From contig MNCI01004786.1 in the NCBI GenBank assembly GCA_015680685.1, positions 479,078 to 543,077 of the forward strand: a stretch of 64,000 bases of DNA. Reading direction: 5' to 3'. The notes below the pieces were generated by a model, which had not been told where the DNA came from, did not search any database, and was given only the letters and a program-made list of their open reading frames with translations. Numbering within the stretch: the first letter of the stretch is position 1; each line of letters starts with the position of its first letter. The position numbers and the translations under genes were made by a program. Source of the stretch: Gnetum montanum. Taxonomy: Eukaryota > Streptophyta > Gnetopsida > Gnetales > Gnetaceae. Positions 44,976 to 56,608 of the stretch are shown here, in pieces.

Positions 44976-46576
44976 TGATGAGCCGCAATATCGGGGCCAT
45001 GATATCAGGTACGCAATATCATATCCTGCCATGCGATATCGGACATCCGATATCGGGACCCGTCTTGTTGCCTATAAATAAGAGGCAGGTGCACTTGGTT
45101 TGGTAGTTAGTTCTTAGTCCCTTACCCGAACTCTTGCAATTTCTCCCTCTCAGAGTTAGAATTATTTCTGAGCACCCGCAGTAGGAGTCATAAAGCGAAC
45201 AGATCTTTATTCGAGCATTGTGTACCTGACATACCTTGTGTTCGAAAATAAAGACTAACTTTATGATAAACCTTGCAGCATTCAAAATAGCTTATCTCTC
45301 ACCCTTAATGCTATTTACAGTTCTTTAATGCTTTCATTAGTTAATTAATGTTGCTTTTATTGATTTGTTAATTTTCACAAGTAAGCACACTTAGTACGAC
45401 CACTTCAAGCATGCATGAAACATTTGGTAACCCAGTAACGATTAGCGTTTGGTAATCCCAGTGGTGTTGTGATGGGACACGATATCGCATGGGCCGCCAA
45501 ATCTATAAATAAGAGGCGGCTCTCCCTTGTTTAGAAGTTTTAGGCCTAAACTATAGCGAAACTCTAGCAATTTTACCTCTACAGAGATAGAATAATTTCC
45601 ATGTGCCCGCAGTAGGAGCTCCAAAGTGAACAGATCTTTATTCGAGCAAATACTGTACCTGAACACAAGTTTGTGTACAGAAATAAAGACGAACTTCTTG
45701 GATAAACCTTGCAGTGCATGGACTAAGCTAGATAGGACTTTATTTACTGTTATTTATTGTTTACCGTTTAAATGCTTTATTAGTTCATTAAACCTATCTC
45801 AACCCTTCTCCCATAGTTAAGTGCATTCAGTACGACTGCTTCGAGCACGTGTGTTACGCTTGGTGATCTCAGCAACAATTAGCATTTGGTAACCAAGGTT
45901 GCATTGGTTCAGGGTGTAAACGGTAAGTGGGAACGAATACTGATGCTAGGTTAATTAAGGCGTAGTTAGTTAGTTAAAGTTAGTTAATTAGTCTCTTCAC
46001 CCTTCACTTTGTCAGCATAGGAGATAAAACATAAAAGACATAAAAATCACATACCTTAGACTTACTTAACCATACAACCGTGACAAATACAAGTAAGTCT
46101 GGGAAGACAACGAATGATTAACCTTAAGTGTTCCATAAGGCGTGTAGGCACTTAGTCCGCGGAGTTCGACCGGATCGCGCATGTAACGCTCGTATTCGTA
46201 TGGTTGAGTGTAGGGGTACCTCGCCACTCATCATGTTGCACTGGTTCAGAATGTGTACAGAAAGTGAGAACAGATGCTGGTGTTAGGACTAGTTAGGATC
46301 TAGCCGTTTAGTTAATTTAAATTAGTTATTCAATTAATTCACTTCTTCCCTCTTTAGCACCAAGACATAAAACATAAAAAAAGCATAAAAATCATATACT
46401 TCAAGTTTACTTAACCATACAATCGTGCCATACGAGTAAGCTTGGGAAGACAACGATTGCCTAACCTATCCTTGTTCTGTGAAGGTGCATAAGCACTTAG
46501 TGCTTGGAGTTCAACCAAATCACGCATAACGCTCGTATTTGTATGGTTGAGCATAGGGGTACCTCACCGCTCATCA
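44976..46576 (+). mobile_element. solo LTR A, split by solo LTR B
   Basis: Starts TGATGAGCCGC and ends CGCTCATCA, with the exact duplication AACAT on both sides (44971-44975 and 46577-46581), inside the LINE RT frame. Without the nested LTR it is 832 bp, the same length as the Athila-like 3' LTR. Three GATATC palindromes (45001, 45035, 45049) lie 20-70 bp upstream of a TATA box, CCTATAAATAAGAGG (about 45070). Confidence 0.92.
45470..46233 (+). mobile_element. solo LTR B, nested in solo LTR A
   Basis: 764 bp, TGATGGGACACGATATCGC to CCACTCATCA, flanked by the exact duplication TGTTG (45465-45469 and 46234-46238). It is the same LTR family as A and C, with the TATA box CTATAAATAAGAGGCGGCTC. The nesting shows that A had already become a solo LTR, or at least had inserted, before B arrived. 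Confidence 0.92.
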
Positions 46577-48186
46577 AACATTATCTAGAATATATCTACC
46601 TTTGACAAAACTGTTTGCGTTGGGGTTATTATTAACTAAGGAATAATTGGCTTTAATCTTCTGGCAAGACATTTGGCCAGAATCTTATAAACAGAATTGA
46701 GGAGAGTAATAGGGCACCAATTACCAATCAAAGAGAGATCACATTCCTTAGGAATAAGATGGATGACTCCTCTATTCAACTCAAGTCTAGGAGATTGTTG
46801 ATTAATGACTTCAACAAAAACACAATAGAGGTTTGATCCAACAACATCCCAATGATTTTTAAAGAACTCAATGGGAATGCTGTCAAAACCAGGAGCTTTA
46901 TCATTAGCCAAGTTAAAAATTATGATTTTTAGATTGTTTGTGATAACAGTAAAAAAAAATCAATAGAAAAAACATAAGAATATATCCTAGGAAAAACAAG
47001 AAAAACCCTAGCATGAAATAGGCTTCTAGATCTTTATGTCAACTCAGAGAGAATTTCTAAAACACAATGAACAATAAAGAATGGGAAGAAGAAAGCATTG
47101 GGATGAAAGCCAAACACAATGCCTTGAAGGCTTCCTTGTATCCATATTTATAACATGGGATGTCAGATGTAAACTAGATATTAACAGTAGTAAAATGATG
47201 GAGATGAACAATAGTTTTACATTGACTATATTTCAAATATCTGTAGTTAAATACTTAACACTGTAGTTTATTACAACATAACTATTGTACCATACAATTA
47301 CAAAAAAGATAGTGCTTGTAATCAAAGAGCTGACAATATCTAAGCTTATGTGAATGGTAGTTGCCTTCACTTTACTCACAAAAACATCTGCTTTTATTTT
47401 AGAAAGAGAGATATCTTGAGCTAGAAGATGATTGTGATTGCTATGGACAATATTAGGTAAATGATGAGATTTAGTAGAAAACTCATCCTGATCAAACCCA
47501 TTTGAGACAAAGATGTGTTGAAAATGTCTTTCAAGAAAACTATTAATAATATGAGGTTCAGAACTAAGATGGTCATCCACCTCCATAAAGTCAATAGTAG
47601 GTAAAGTACCTCTACCTTTTAAGGATTTAAAAAACTCTTCACAGGGCTCTCCCTCAACTTTCAACCAGTTGAGACAACTTTTAATTATAACACTTTTAGC
47701 ATTATACATATCCCATTTTTATTTGATTGAGTGAACATAAGTCTATGATTGTTGTAGAGTAACATTAAAGAGGTCATGTTGTCTCGCAGAGTTAATTTGT
47801 TGAAGTTCATTACAAATATTTTCCTTAGTTTTCCTACATCTCTTGGCATATTATTTCCCCAACCAATGGGCAAGATTACGAATACAACAAGTGGCATGCA
47901 TCCACCAATCAATCAACCTGAATCACCAAGTGGCCTTCTCTCAGCATTTCAAAGAGATGTCAAAATACCTTTACTAGAAGGAGTATGAAATAAAGAGGCA
48001 TTAATATGGAAAAGCTCACGATGTTGAGTTGGAGGTTTGGAATCGAATTCCAAATTAAGAGAAATTGGAAAGTGGTTTGAGAGGGTAGCATCTTGGTGGA
48101 CAACAACGTAACCATCATAGAACCAAGAGGAGCAACCGGAAAGATAAAATCGATCAAGTCTCTCACAAATCTGATTGGTGAGCTCA

Positions 48187-49001
48187 AGATACTAATAACT
48201 ACTTTTGTGGGTACTGCCTTGGCATTTGCATGCTTCTTTGGTTCAACAATTCTGGCTAGGAATAGGACATACATGTACCTTGGGGGACTATTGTCCTTTG
48301 GTATCAGTATTTTGTTATGGCTTCAACTAGAATCTTCCATTTTTGGTGGATCCTTGATTGTCTACATGTTTGAGGTGATCTTTTTCCCCTGGATTTTATT
48401 ACAATTTACATTTTATCCAACCCACATTGTTGATAGGACATGATCAATGGAATGATTCTTTTCTTTTACAGATATATTTTGGTCTAATTGTTTTCCTTGG
48501 GTACATTCTGTATGATACCCAAATGACCATTGAGAGGGTTGAGCAAGGTGACCGTGATTACATAAAACATGCATTGGATCTTTTCACGGACTTTGTTGGA
48601 GTGTTTATTAGAGTTTTGGCAATTCTGGTGAGCATCATGTTGTGTTTTGGTGAGCCAACCCCATTTTGTTGGGACACAACAAGGATGATGATGATCATGA
48701 TGTGCTTTTGTGCCTTTTCTTGCATGCTAAATAAGATTTACATTTTAACACAATGAATCTTTTGATCATTTAGACTAAAAATGCAGAGGATAGAGCTAAG
48801 TAGAAAAGAAATAGAGGATTTTAACGATCTTACCTTCCAAGATTTTCTTTGTGAATATTATGCAGTGTTCAACTATTAAAAGTATCTAATCCTTTTGAGA
48901 ATGTTATGTAGAAATGGTTTTCCCTGTTTACACTTCTAAATGTTATTTAGGCTAAAAATGCAAAGGATAGAGCTAAGCAAAAAAAGGAGAAAAGGAATTA
49001 G
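48187..49001 (+). pseudogene. partial duplicate of the Bax inhibitor-1 gene
   Basis: The plus strand carries copies of exon 3 (48187-48375, TTFVGTALAFACFFGSTILARN), exon 4 (48472-48627, IYFGLIVFLGYILYD to FIRVLAIL) and the last exon, each with the matching splice sites and intron sequence of the gene at 52298-54496. Introns are retained, so this is a DNA-level duplicate, not a retrocopy. The last exon is present twice: 48774-48803 has a premature TAG, while 48951-49001 is complete (AKNAKDRAKQKKEKRN). Exons 1-2 are missing, replaced by the LINE that ends at 48186. No functional product is expected. Confidence 0.9.
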
Positions 49002-50400
49002 GGGATTTTGTTGAACTTACTTTCCAAGATTTTCTTTGTGAATATTATGTAGTGTTCAACTATTGAAAGTATCTAATCCTTTCGAGAATGTTATGCCAAA
49101 ATGGTTTTCCTTGTTTACATTTCTATATGTTTCATTTGGTTGATATAAATGTTTTTATTGACCATATGTATTTGACTAGACTTGAAAACTTAATCTTTAG
49201 CAATTTTTTTTACATCACATATCATAACTCCATGTTCCTATCAATGCTTTCCTTGGACATTTTGATGAAAAATTATTTGCATATCTTGGTTTGCAAACTT
49301 TTGCTTTAGCTATAAAATTGATGTCAAAACATTGAAGAATTTGTTGCTTCTTGTCTAGTTTGCTACAATTATCTTTGTTAAGAGATTTTATGCATAAATA
49401 TTGCCAATACATAGCAAGTTCAATATACTACAAAGGTACTTTTAGATGTTGAGCTTTTAATGTGCTTGGCATGTAAGTCAATAACTCTCGAATTTATAAT
49501 TTAAAACACCTATATTCCAAATATACAATCAAATTGAACTTTGTTTCATTTTTAGTTGTTAAATAATGTGATGGTAATATCAGTTTCTTCTTGTGCACAA
49601 GACATGAAAGTTCTATGCAAAATAAACTAAATGGTGGATTCTTGAAATTCTTCAAAAGAAATCTTCTATAAATGGTTTTTCCTATATATTTCTCTATGCT
49701 CTAAAGTCTCTATGGTTTGCCAAGAAGAAGACCTAAAATTGGAAACATTTTGAGCCATTGACAAAAGCAAAGGAAAATGGTGGATATCCTCTTAATGCCT
49801 TAAAATTTTTAGTTTTTGCCTTGATTAGTAGAAATGCCATAAATGGAGAAATCCGTTATTAATTGCAAGTTGACGAAATGAAATGCCAAATTGATTTGAT
49901 TCAAATTTTACAAATTTAATCAATTAATTATTTACCATAGTAAGTGGATTTCTCCAATACCTAAAAAGTGAGAAAAAACCCAATTTGATAAACATAACTA
50001 TTAATAATCCTAAAAAAATTGTCAACTAAATTTGTTTTCATAAAGTTCTCTTAATTTGATGTTTGATTTTATAAATTTTGTTGTATGATGTTCTTATTCA
50101 ATAAATGTTAAGAAGTTTTCTGATTTTCTTGTGAAGACATATTTTATTAACGTGTTTATATTAGTAAAGGAGACATGTTATTGAGATTAGCACCTACCAT
50201 CTTAGAACGCTCAAGCCAATGGCTGAGCATTTGTTTACAATGCCAAAAGTATGATGCAGATCGTGCACCTTAACCATAGGATAAATAGTTAACCTTTTTC
50301 AATGCATTGCAATGCTATTACCAAGAAATACCATTAACTCAATGTTGCTTACTTTCTCAAAATTCCGTTTTGTAGTATTAACATTATGAGCAATAGAGAC
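48187..50400 (+). repeat. left arm of a large inverted duplication
   Basis: The arm reads as the reverse complement of about 51690-52916. Coding copies come first, then the 3' flank (TTGCATATCTTGGTTTGCAAACTTTTGC at 49276; TAGTTAACCTTTTTCAATGCATTGCAATGC at 50288). About 0.78 kb (roughly 49481-50256) has no counterpart in the other arm, and the last exon is duplicated in tandem (177-bp offset). The segment 49481-50256 has no recognisable coding content. Confidence 0.85.
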
Positions 50401-51689
50401 TCTAGCGCAAAAATACCTTATTCAACACAATTCTTTACAAGAGAGCTCTTCTTTTTAATTCCAACCATCATCTAGTTCATTTGATTTTGTTTTCATTCTA
50501 CTTGTACTACTATTAATCTTTGGTGATAAGTGATTTCCCAAAGGGTGCTTCTCTCTTCTGTTATTAGCCTAAGTGTAAAGATGAATTCCTAAGTAGGCAT
50601 TCCCGAATCAATTGAGTCTTTTTTTTTCTTGTTATTTCTATTGGTTATATTAGTGCTATTTGTGTGTGTTTTTTTTTTTCTTTTTCATCCTATTTATGTG
50701 GTTGGAAGATGCTACATATTTATTTAATGCTCTACTTTTTTTAGGAGTCCAACATCCATCCCAACTCCCAAAAATATTTTTAAAAACTAAAAAAAATAAT
50801 TAAAAGTTAGATTTGAAGCATGAGCTATTGAATGATATCACTAAAAAAAACATTCATAGGAATCTCTGCAATAAACTACATTACATGCAAAAACAACAGC
50901 AAAACAACAACAGACAATGTCAGCCGATGATGTATTATCCATTCCATGATCATGTAGTGCCTTCTCTTCTATACAGGGATATTCCAAGAACAACAGCAAC
51001 ATGTTAATGTCACAAGCAGCGGCATCATCATCTAACTACACTGCCAACTGCCAAACACCAATACAGTTCACGCTAACAACCACCACAAATAAGAACAGTA
51101 ACAGGAGATGCCGTGACAAAATGCATAAGAATAAGAAGAAGATGGTACTACAAATGCCCAGAATAAGAAGAAGACGATGGTGATTTGATGGTGATGGTGA
51201 TTTTGATTTGGCAGCTGTGATTATGCTTTAAGCAATGAATCAATGCTCTCTTCGTCTTGTGTCTCCAGTTTTCTCTTCCCCCAGTCTTCCCGACAAAGAT
51301 TTGGTTTTTACTTTACTTTTTCAATTTTTGTTTCTTAATTGCCCTGCCTGCGTTGAGGTTAGTTTGTCCGTGTCAGATCTATATTACAATATAGCTGTAC
51401 CAAAAATATTTAGGTAGCGTGATAGCAAAAAGGTAATTGATCACCATAGGCCTTACCTGAACCACCACGCTTTAGAAAATGATGGATCAGGCCGATGAGG
51501 TGGTGTGTTCCTTGTTGAGATCAAAATATTTTGAAATTTGAGTCTATCCCATATGCCCGCAGTCTACCTTAACAACTCCTAAACGTAAATTTAAAACCCT
51601 TTCTTCTCAACAAGCTTATTTTGCATAAAATAATTGAATTACCAACAACTTTCCCTTCAAAACTAACAATGTTAACAATGCTAACAGTG
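50401..51689. other. spacer of the inverted duplication
   Basis: Unique AT-rich sequence. Two overlapping plus-strand frames (50813-51007 and 51001-51183) encode Gln/Asn-rich and then basic peptides (NRRCRDKMHKNKKKMVL...RIRRRRW). They do not form one continuous frame and match no family I recognise. A (GGTGAT)-like purine/pyrimidine stretch follows at 51180-51215. I treat this as non-coding. Confidence 0.4.
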
Positions 51690-52297
51690 TGAAAAGGAAT
51701 TTAGAGAAAGTAAGCACCATTGAGTTCATGGTATTTGTTGGTAATAGCATTGCAATGCACTGAAAAAGGTTAACTATTTATCTTATGGTTAGGGTGAACA
51801 ATCTGCTTCAATCTGACTTCCATGCCAAGCACATTAAAAGCTCAACATCTAAAAGTACCTTTGTAGTATATTGAACTTGCTATGCATTTGAATATATATG
51901 CATAAAATCTCTTAACAAAAACAACTGTAGCAAACCAGACAAGAAGCAACAAATTCTTGGAAGTTTTGATCTCGATTTTATAACTAAAGCAAAAGTTTGC
52001 AAACCAAGATATGCAAATAATTTTTCTTCAAAATGTCTAAGGAAAGCATTGATAGGAACTTAGAGTTATAATATGTGATGGAAAAAAAATTGCTAATATT
52101 AAGTTTTCAAATCCAGTCAAATGCATATGGTCGCTATCGCTAAAAACATTTAACCTCAACCAAATGAAACATTTAGAAGTGTAAACAGGAAAAAACATTT
52201 CTGCATAACATTCTCAAAAGGATTAGATACTTTCACTAGTTAAACGCTACGTAATATTCACAAAGAGAATCTTGGAAAGTAAGTTCAGCAAAATCCC
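51690..52297 (-). repeat. 3' flank of the Bax inhibitor gene, right arm of the inverted duplication
   Basis: Non-coding 3' UTR and downstream sequence of the minus-strand gene. It pairs with about 49002-50400 on the plus strand. It shows no gene of its own. Confidence 0.8.
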
Positions 52298-54496
52298 CTA
52301 ATTCCTTTTCTTCCTTTTCTGCTCAGCTCTATCCTCTGCATTTTTAGCCTGAATGATCAAAAGATTCACTGTGTTAAAATGAAAATATTATTTAGCATGC
52401 AAGAAAAGGCACAAAAACACATCATGATCATCATCATCCTAGCTGTGTCCCAACAAAATGGGGTTGGCTCACCAGAATTGCCAAAACTCTAATAAACACT
52501 CCAACAAAGTCCGTGAAAAGATCCAATGCATGCTTTATGTAATCACGGTCACCTTGCCCAGCCCTCTCAATGATCATTTGGGTATCATACAGAATGTACC
52601 CAAGGAAAATAATTAGACCAAAATATATCTGTAAAAGAAAAGAATCGTTGCATGAGCATGTCCTATTGCCGATTGGATAAAATGTAAATTGTAATCAAAT
52701 CCAGGAAAAAAATCACCTCAAACATGTAGACAGCCAACGATCCACCAAAAATGGAAGAAGCTAGCTGAAGCCATAACAAAATACTGATACCAGAGGACAA
52801 TAGTCCCCCAAGGTACATGTATGTCCTGTTCCTAGCCAGAATTGCTGAACCAGAGAAGCAAGCAAATGCCAGGGCCGTTCCCACAAAAGCAGTTATTGGT
52901 ATCCTGCAACCAATAAGCAGTCATATCCAAAAAAAAAATTAGTCATAAGCAACATCCCTACAAACAGATTCTATGAAAAATGTGTTTTTCAAAAATTTGT
53001 GATACCATTAAATAACTCGAAATTTCAAGCCTGTATACCCTATGACACCCCAAATGATTATTAAGATGGTCAAGCAAGGTGACCGTGATTACATTAGCAT
53101 GCACTGGATCTTTTCAGACTTTGTCGGACTGTTTATTACAGTTTTGGCAATTCTGGTGAGTATCATGATGGATTCTTGTAAGCTAACCCCATTTTGTTGT
53201 GACAAGACTAGGATGACAATAATGAAGAATTTCAGAGGGAGGATGCATGGCCTTAAAAGATAAAAAGCAGACACTTGTCTAAGTAGTTGCTCCCAAATGA
53301 TTTACTTACATTAACATCAGTATTTACAGTGAATATGAGATTAGTTCTACTATAATCATCGTTAAAAGGCTATGTCTGGTCATGTAAATAAATTTTTATG
53401 AACAGGACAGTATGATGAAAGAAGCCACACACCCATATCAACCATCTTGTATAGTAACAATTCAGAAAAGGGGCAATGATAAAAATGTTAACAATAGTTC
53501 AACTTAAAATAAGTCACACCAATGTTTGTTATTTTTAGAACTTATTTCACATCAGAAAAATGTAATAAACTAAATAAATGAAGTATTAACCCTAACTTAC
53601 CCTGGCTGGATTTCAATGACGGCTTCAATTAGAGGACCCACAGTTGCCCCTTTGAAAATAGCTGCTGCAGTAAGCAGCCCCAACCTTTTACTCTGGAGTA
53701 AAGTCAAAAATGTCAAAATCTTACGCACATCTAATCACAATAAACCAAAGACAATCCCACCAAATGATTTCCTTTCCCCTACGAGTGCATTATCAACGTT
53801 TTTACACCCTCTGAGACAATTGCCTTCAATTACATTCCTGAAAATAATTCTTTCATATATTAATAACTAATTCTGTTTTCTCTGGCTTTATTTATTAAAC
53901 TACCCCTTGATTTCATCCACATAGCACATTAATTTTCGATTGCATTTTCCCAGGCTCAACGATTTCATTTGCAAGAACTAAACAATCTGGAGCAAACAAA
54001 GACAAGAGAGACTAGAATCCCCAATTCAAACAAACAAACCCCAAATCGCAATCCAACCCAACTCAAAACATCTTTGGAAAAAAAAAGCTAAAAGAAAATC
54101 CCACTCTCCCCTATTTCAAGACCGAATAAACAACTGCATCAGCACAAGTCTGATCCAGAGAATCCCATGCCTACTTCCGAGCAAAAAAACCCCCAAAATG
54201 AATAACAAAAGCAAGAATTGGAAACCGTGGGAATGAATCATAAATACCTCATTGAAAGAATAAGGAGGCAAAGCCAGCAACCAGATAACAGAACCCAGGC
54301 AGGCAAGGCAGGTGAGAAGCCCACCAATGTTGAGGAGAGAATGTAGAGCCACACCAATGGCGGCAGCCAGCAGAGATGTGCACAGAGTCAGATAGACCCT
54401 CTTCAGATGATGCTGCACATCAATTTTGCTGCTCTTGCCGGAGTTCCAGGACCAAGATGAGGATGAGGAAGAAGAACAATAGCAAGACGACGCCAT
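52298..54496 (-). CDS. BI-1: Bax inhibitor-1 (TMBIM/LFG-family ER membrane protein)
   Basis: Five exons on the minus strand: 54496-54248, 53692-53601, 52903-52717, 52628-52473 and 52348-52298. They give a 244-residue protein with all junctions in frame and GT-AG. The N-terminus is Ser-rich, then QHHLKRVYLTLCTSLLAAA opens the membrane domain. Further landmarks are ATVGPLIEAVI, ARNRTYMYLGGLLSSGISIL, YILYDTQMIIERA, DRDYIKHALDLFTDFVGVF and the basic tail EQKRKKRN. Six or seven hydrophobic helices and the charged C-terminus are typical. Plant BI-1 sits in the endoplasmic reticulum and restrains programmed cell death and ER stress through calcium handling. Length matches the family (about 245-250). 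Intron 2 contains an inverted fragment of the gene's own exon 4, and intron 4 contains a SINE/LINE-like tail. No disabling change is visible, so this appears to be the functional copy. Confidence 0.95.
53041..53230 (+). pseudogene. inverted Bax-inhibitor exon 4 fragment inside intron 2
   Basis: The plus strand reads a copy of exon 4 from the DTQM region (ACACCCCAAATGATTATTAAG) through TTGGCAATTCTGGTGAG and into intron 4 with its AACCCCATTTTGTTG tail. It is diverged and slightly deleted. It carries the 22-bp intron segment (GTGAGTATCATGATG...) that the 48.6-kb copy also has but the intact gene lacks, so it derives from the same older form. Confidence 0.8.
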
Positions 54497-54930
54497 GCTG
54501 AATTTCTGGGTCTGTCTCAATAACCCAAGATCGATCCAGAGATCGGAACAGTAATTGATCTGGATATGGATATGGATGAAAGAAAAACAAGAAAGCAGGC
54601 CAGTGTCTCTATATAGAAACCGCCAGATATTTGTTCGTCAGATGGGAGATAATGGAAAAGAAGCTTCTCGCGGTTTTGAAATTTCCTTGGTCTGAGTCCA
54701 TTTGTTGAACATGATCACATGTTAAAGTGTCCTTGGGGATTACATGCTATTGATTTTTCGACCTGCGATGGCAGTTTGGATTTTTTTTATAAAATGGTTA
54801 AGTCTAGAATAAATCAAAGAGGTTAAAATGTAATTTTGGTGAGAGGATGAATAGTATTAAAATATAAGTAATTATTTATACGTGAGAAGTCCTTTGCTAC
54901 AAACAATTCAGGTACCTAGTATCAATGCTT
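54497..54930 (-). promoter_or_regulatory. upstream region of the Bax inhibitor gene
   Basis: 5' UTR and promoter space of the minus-strand gene. Read on the minus strand, CTATATAGAGACAC near 54612 is a good TATA candidate about 115 bp upstream of the ATG. No other element is evident up to the RTE remnant. Confidence 0.55.
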
Positions 54931-55640
54931 TTATAAAATGGTAAATTTGATAAAGATATTTTTTAAAAAAAGATTAATGCAAGAAGATCAAAATAAATAC
55001 ATGCTAATGGTGTTTTATGTGATACAAAAAATATCAATAAGACCAAGGGAAATTTTTTACAAGATAGTAATTAGGCTTGCTATTTTATATGGGGTTGAAT
55101 GTTGGGTCATACAAAAGAGGCATGAACAAACCAATGTAGCAAAAATGCAAATACTTAAATAAATGTTGAATGTTACAAGAAAAGATTTGCAAAATACAAA
55201 CATTTGAAGAAAGTTGGAGTGACTATTATCTTAAATAAACAACAACAAGATGTTGGCCTAGTGTTAAGACATTTGATTTGGAAGTTCCAAATTATCAATT
55301 TGATTCTAGTGGGCAATGCTAAGTTATATAAAGTTCTAATTAAACAATATATCTTGGGGTGTACCTATTTGTCACTTATTTTGGGTTCCAAGACCCTCTT
55401 AAATAGGCTACAAGAATAGCATCTTAGATGGTTTGGATATATACAAAGAATATCATATAATAAGCCTATTAAAAAATGTTGGTTCATCACTTTTCAATGA
55501 AATTCACTAAAAGAAAGACCTAAAAATGCATAGGTAAAAATCATTGAAAACAATTTGAAGAAATGACAAATAAGCAAGGATCTAGTCCTTCATAAAGGTA
55601 AATAGCGAAAAAGAACTCGTGTAGATTCATAAAGTTCAAT
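54931..55640 (+). mobile_element. RTE-type LINE 3' remnant
   Basis: Plus-strand pieces read IRPREIFYKIVIRLAILYGVECWVIQKRHEQTNVAKMQILK, split here only by frame, then HLRWFGYIQRISYNKPI and a terminal KTRVDS-like end. This is the familiar C-terminal ending of plant RTE-class LINE proteins (RPAMLYGAECW, RWFGHVQRR). Stops are frequent and the N-terminal RT core is absent. A SINE interrupts it at 55238-55397. Confidence 0.75.
55238..55397 (+). mobile_element. tRNA-derived SINE
   Basis: About 160 bp, flanked by the exact 8-bp duplication CTTAAATA (55230-55237 and 55398-55405). It contains a polymerase III box A (TTGGCCTAGTGTTAAGAC, 55252-55269) and a box-B-like segment (TTTGATTCTAGTGG, about 55297) at tRNA-like spacing. 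Removing it restores the RTE frame from KVGVT to HLRWFG. The family name cannot be given from sequence alone. Confidence 0.7.
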
Positions 55641-56608
55641 GTTTTATTAAGCTATATAATATTCCATTAATTTTTTAAAAGGTCGAGCAAGAAATTAATG
55701 GTCTTCTTGGTTCCATTAAACATATGGAACTTATTTCTACAACATTTGGTTTTTGTAGACATTTGTTTGTTGAAAGCAATTTTATTAATCGTAAAAAGGA
55801 ATTTGTATTACAAACATTGTATTCACTTTTTTGATTTAATAAGAATTGAGATTAAGTGTAATTTCAACATTGTCCCATATAGGTTTGAGCACCAAACTCT
55901 CAAAATACAACATTCCCAACTCTCGAAGATCTCTAGAGACCATTTGGGTTCATAATCCAACTTATGGACTCTATTCTTGGTGACTTTAGAAAAACTTCAA
56001 AATCAAAATCTTTGTAAGTGTTGGGGATGACACAAATCAAAATTTTTCTAAGTAGTGGGGCTAACATGCGTTAAATTTTTTTTTTAAGTATAGGAGTTGA
56101 CATGGATTTCACATCCTACAGGACCCTAAACAATACATTCTAGTCTCCCTCGACATCATAAGGTTTAAATTTGGCAATTTGATCTAGGAACCCTTAAGGT
56201 TGAAATTTTTTTTTTTAAGTGTTGGAGGCAACATGTAACAAAAGCATGATAACTAAAAACCAATTATGTATAGAAGACATGATATTAAGAAAGGTCAAAC
56301 TACATAGAAATTTCATACCAAACCAAAAACTGAACCTACATTTCAATTCATAAAATTGCAGTCTTTACATAAATTAAAATATGCACTATTTACTAAAATC
56401 AAAAAACACATAAATATCATCATTGTATATATAAGGGTACATAGAGTTTCATACAACTCTACACAGTCCATACTACTATACATGAAAATATACATTAACC
56501 AAGCATTGAAGATTTTCCCCTCCTCTACTTTCCATCTTTGTGCTTGTCTGGGCTCCCACACCTTTCACTTGTAATTAAATAAAGTTAGTACATAACTGAG
56601 TGGGAAGT
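55641..56608. other. intergenic
   Basis: AT-rich sequence with no credible frame or recognised repeat. Several pieces (for example AAGTGTTGGGG/AAGTAGTGGGG...CTAACATG near 56015-56065 and 56215-56235) look like a decayed short repeat. Confidence 0.4.

Larger units (their letters stand above)
42781..48186 (-). mobile_element. L1-type LINE, 5'-truncated, interrupted by solo LTRs
   Basis: From right to left on the minus strand: an endonuclease C-terminus (ICERLDRFYLS, then VVVHQDATLSNHFPISLNL, about 48175-48040), a linker with GEPCEEFFKSLKGRGTLPTI (about 47655-47595), and RT beginning NDKAPGFDSIPIEFFKNHWD (46911-46636). After the solo-LTR insertion come KCFKLEHSVRQGCPLAPYLF, a degenerate catalytic stretch (LDYSFFMINND), SGSQINWFKSSIF and LGIPFFFARSSKTLWD (44817-44245). 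The terminal zf-RVT region (43450-43118) closes it. The catalytic YADD-type box is lost. Its 5' end adjoins the Bax-inhibitor duplicate at 48187, apparently inside that duplicate's intron 2. Confidence 0.85.

Noticed and set aside
50813-51183. Two short frames encoding a Gln/Asn-rich and an Arg/Lys-rich peptide, faintly like a WRC motif of growth-regulating factors.
   Set aside because: They are in different frames, lack a QLQ domain and the Cys/His spacing of WRC, and show no splice sites joining them.
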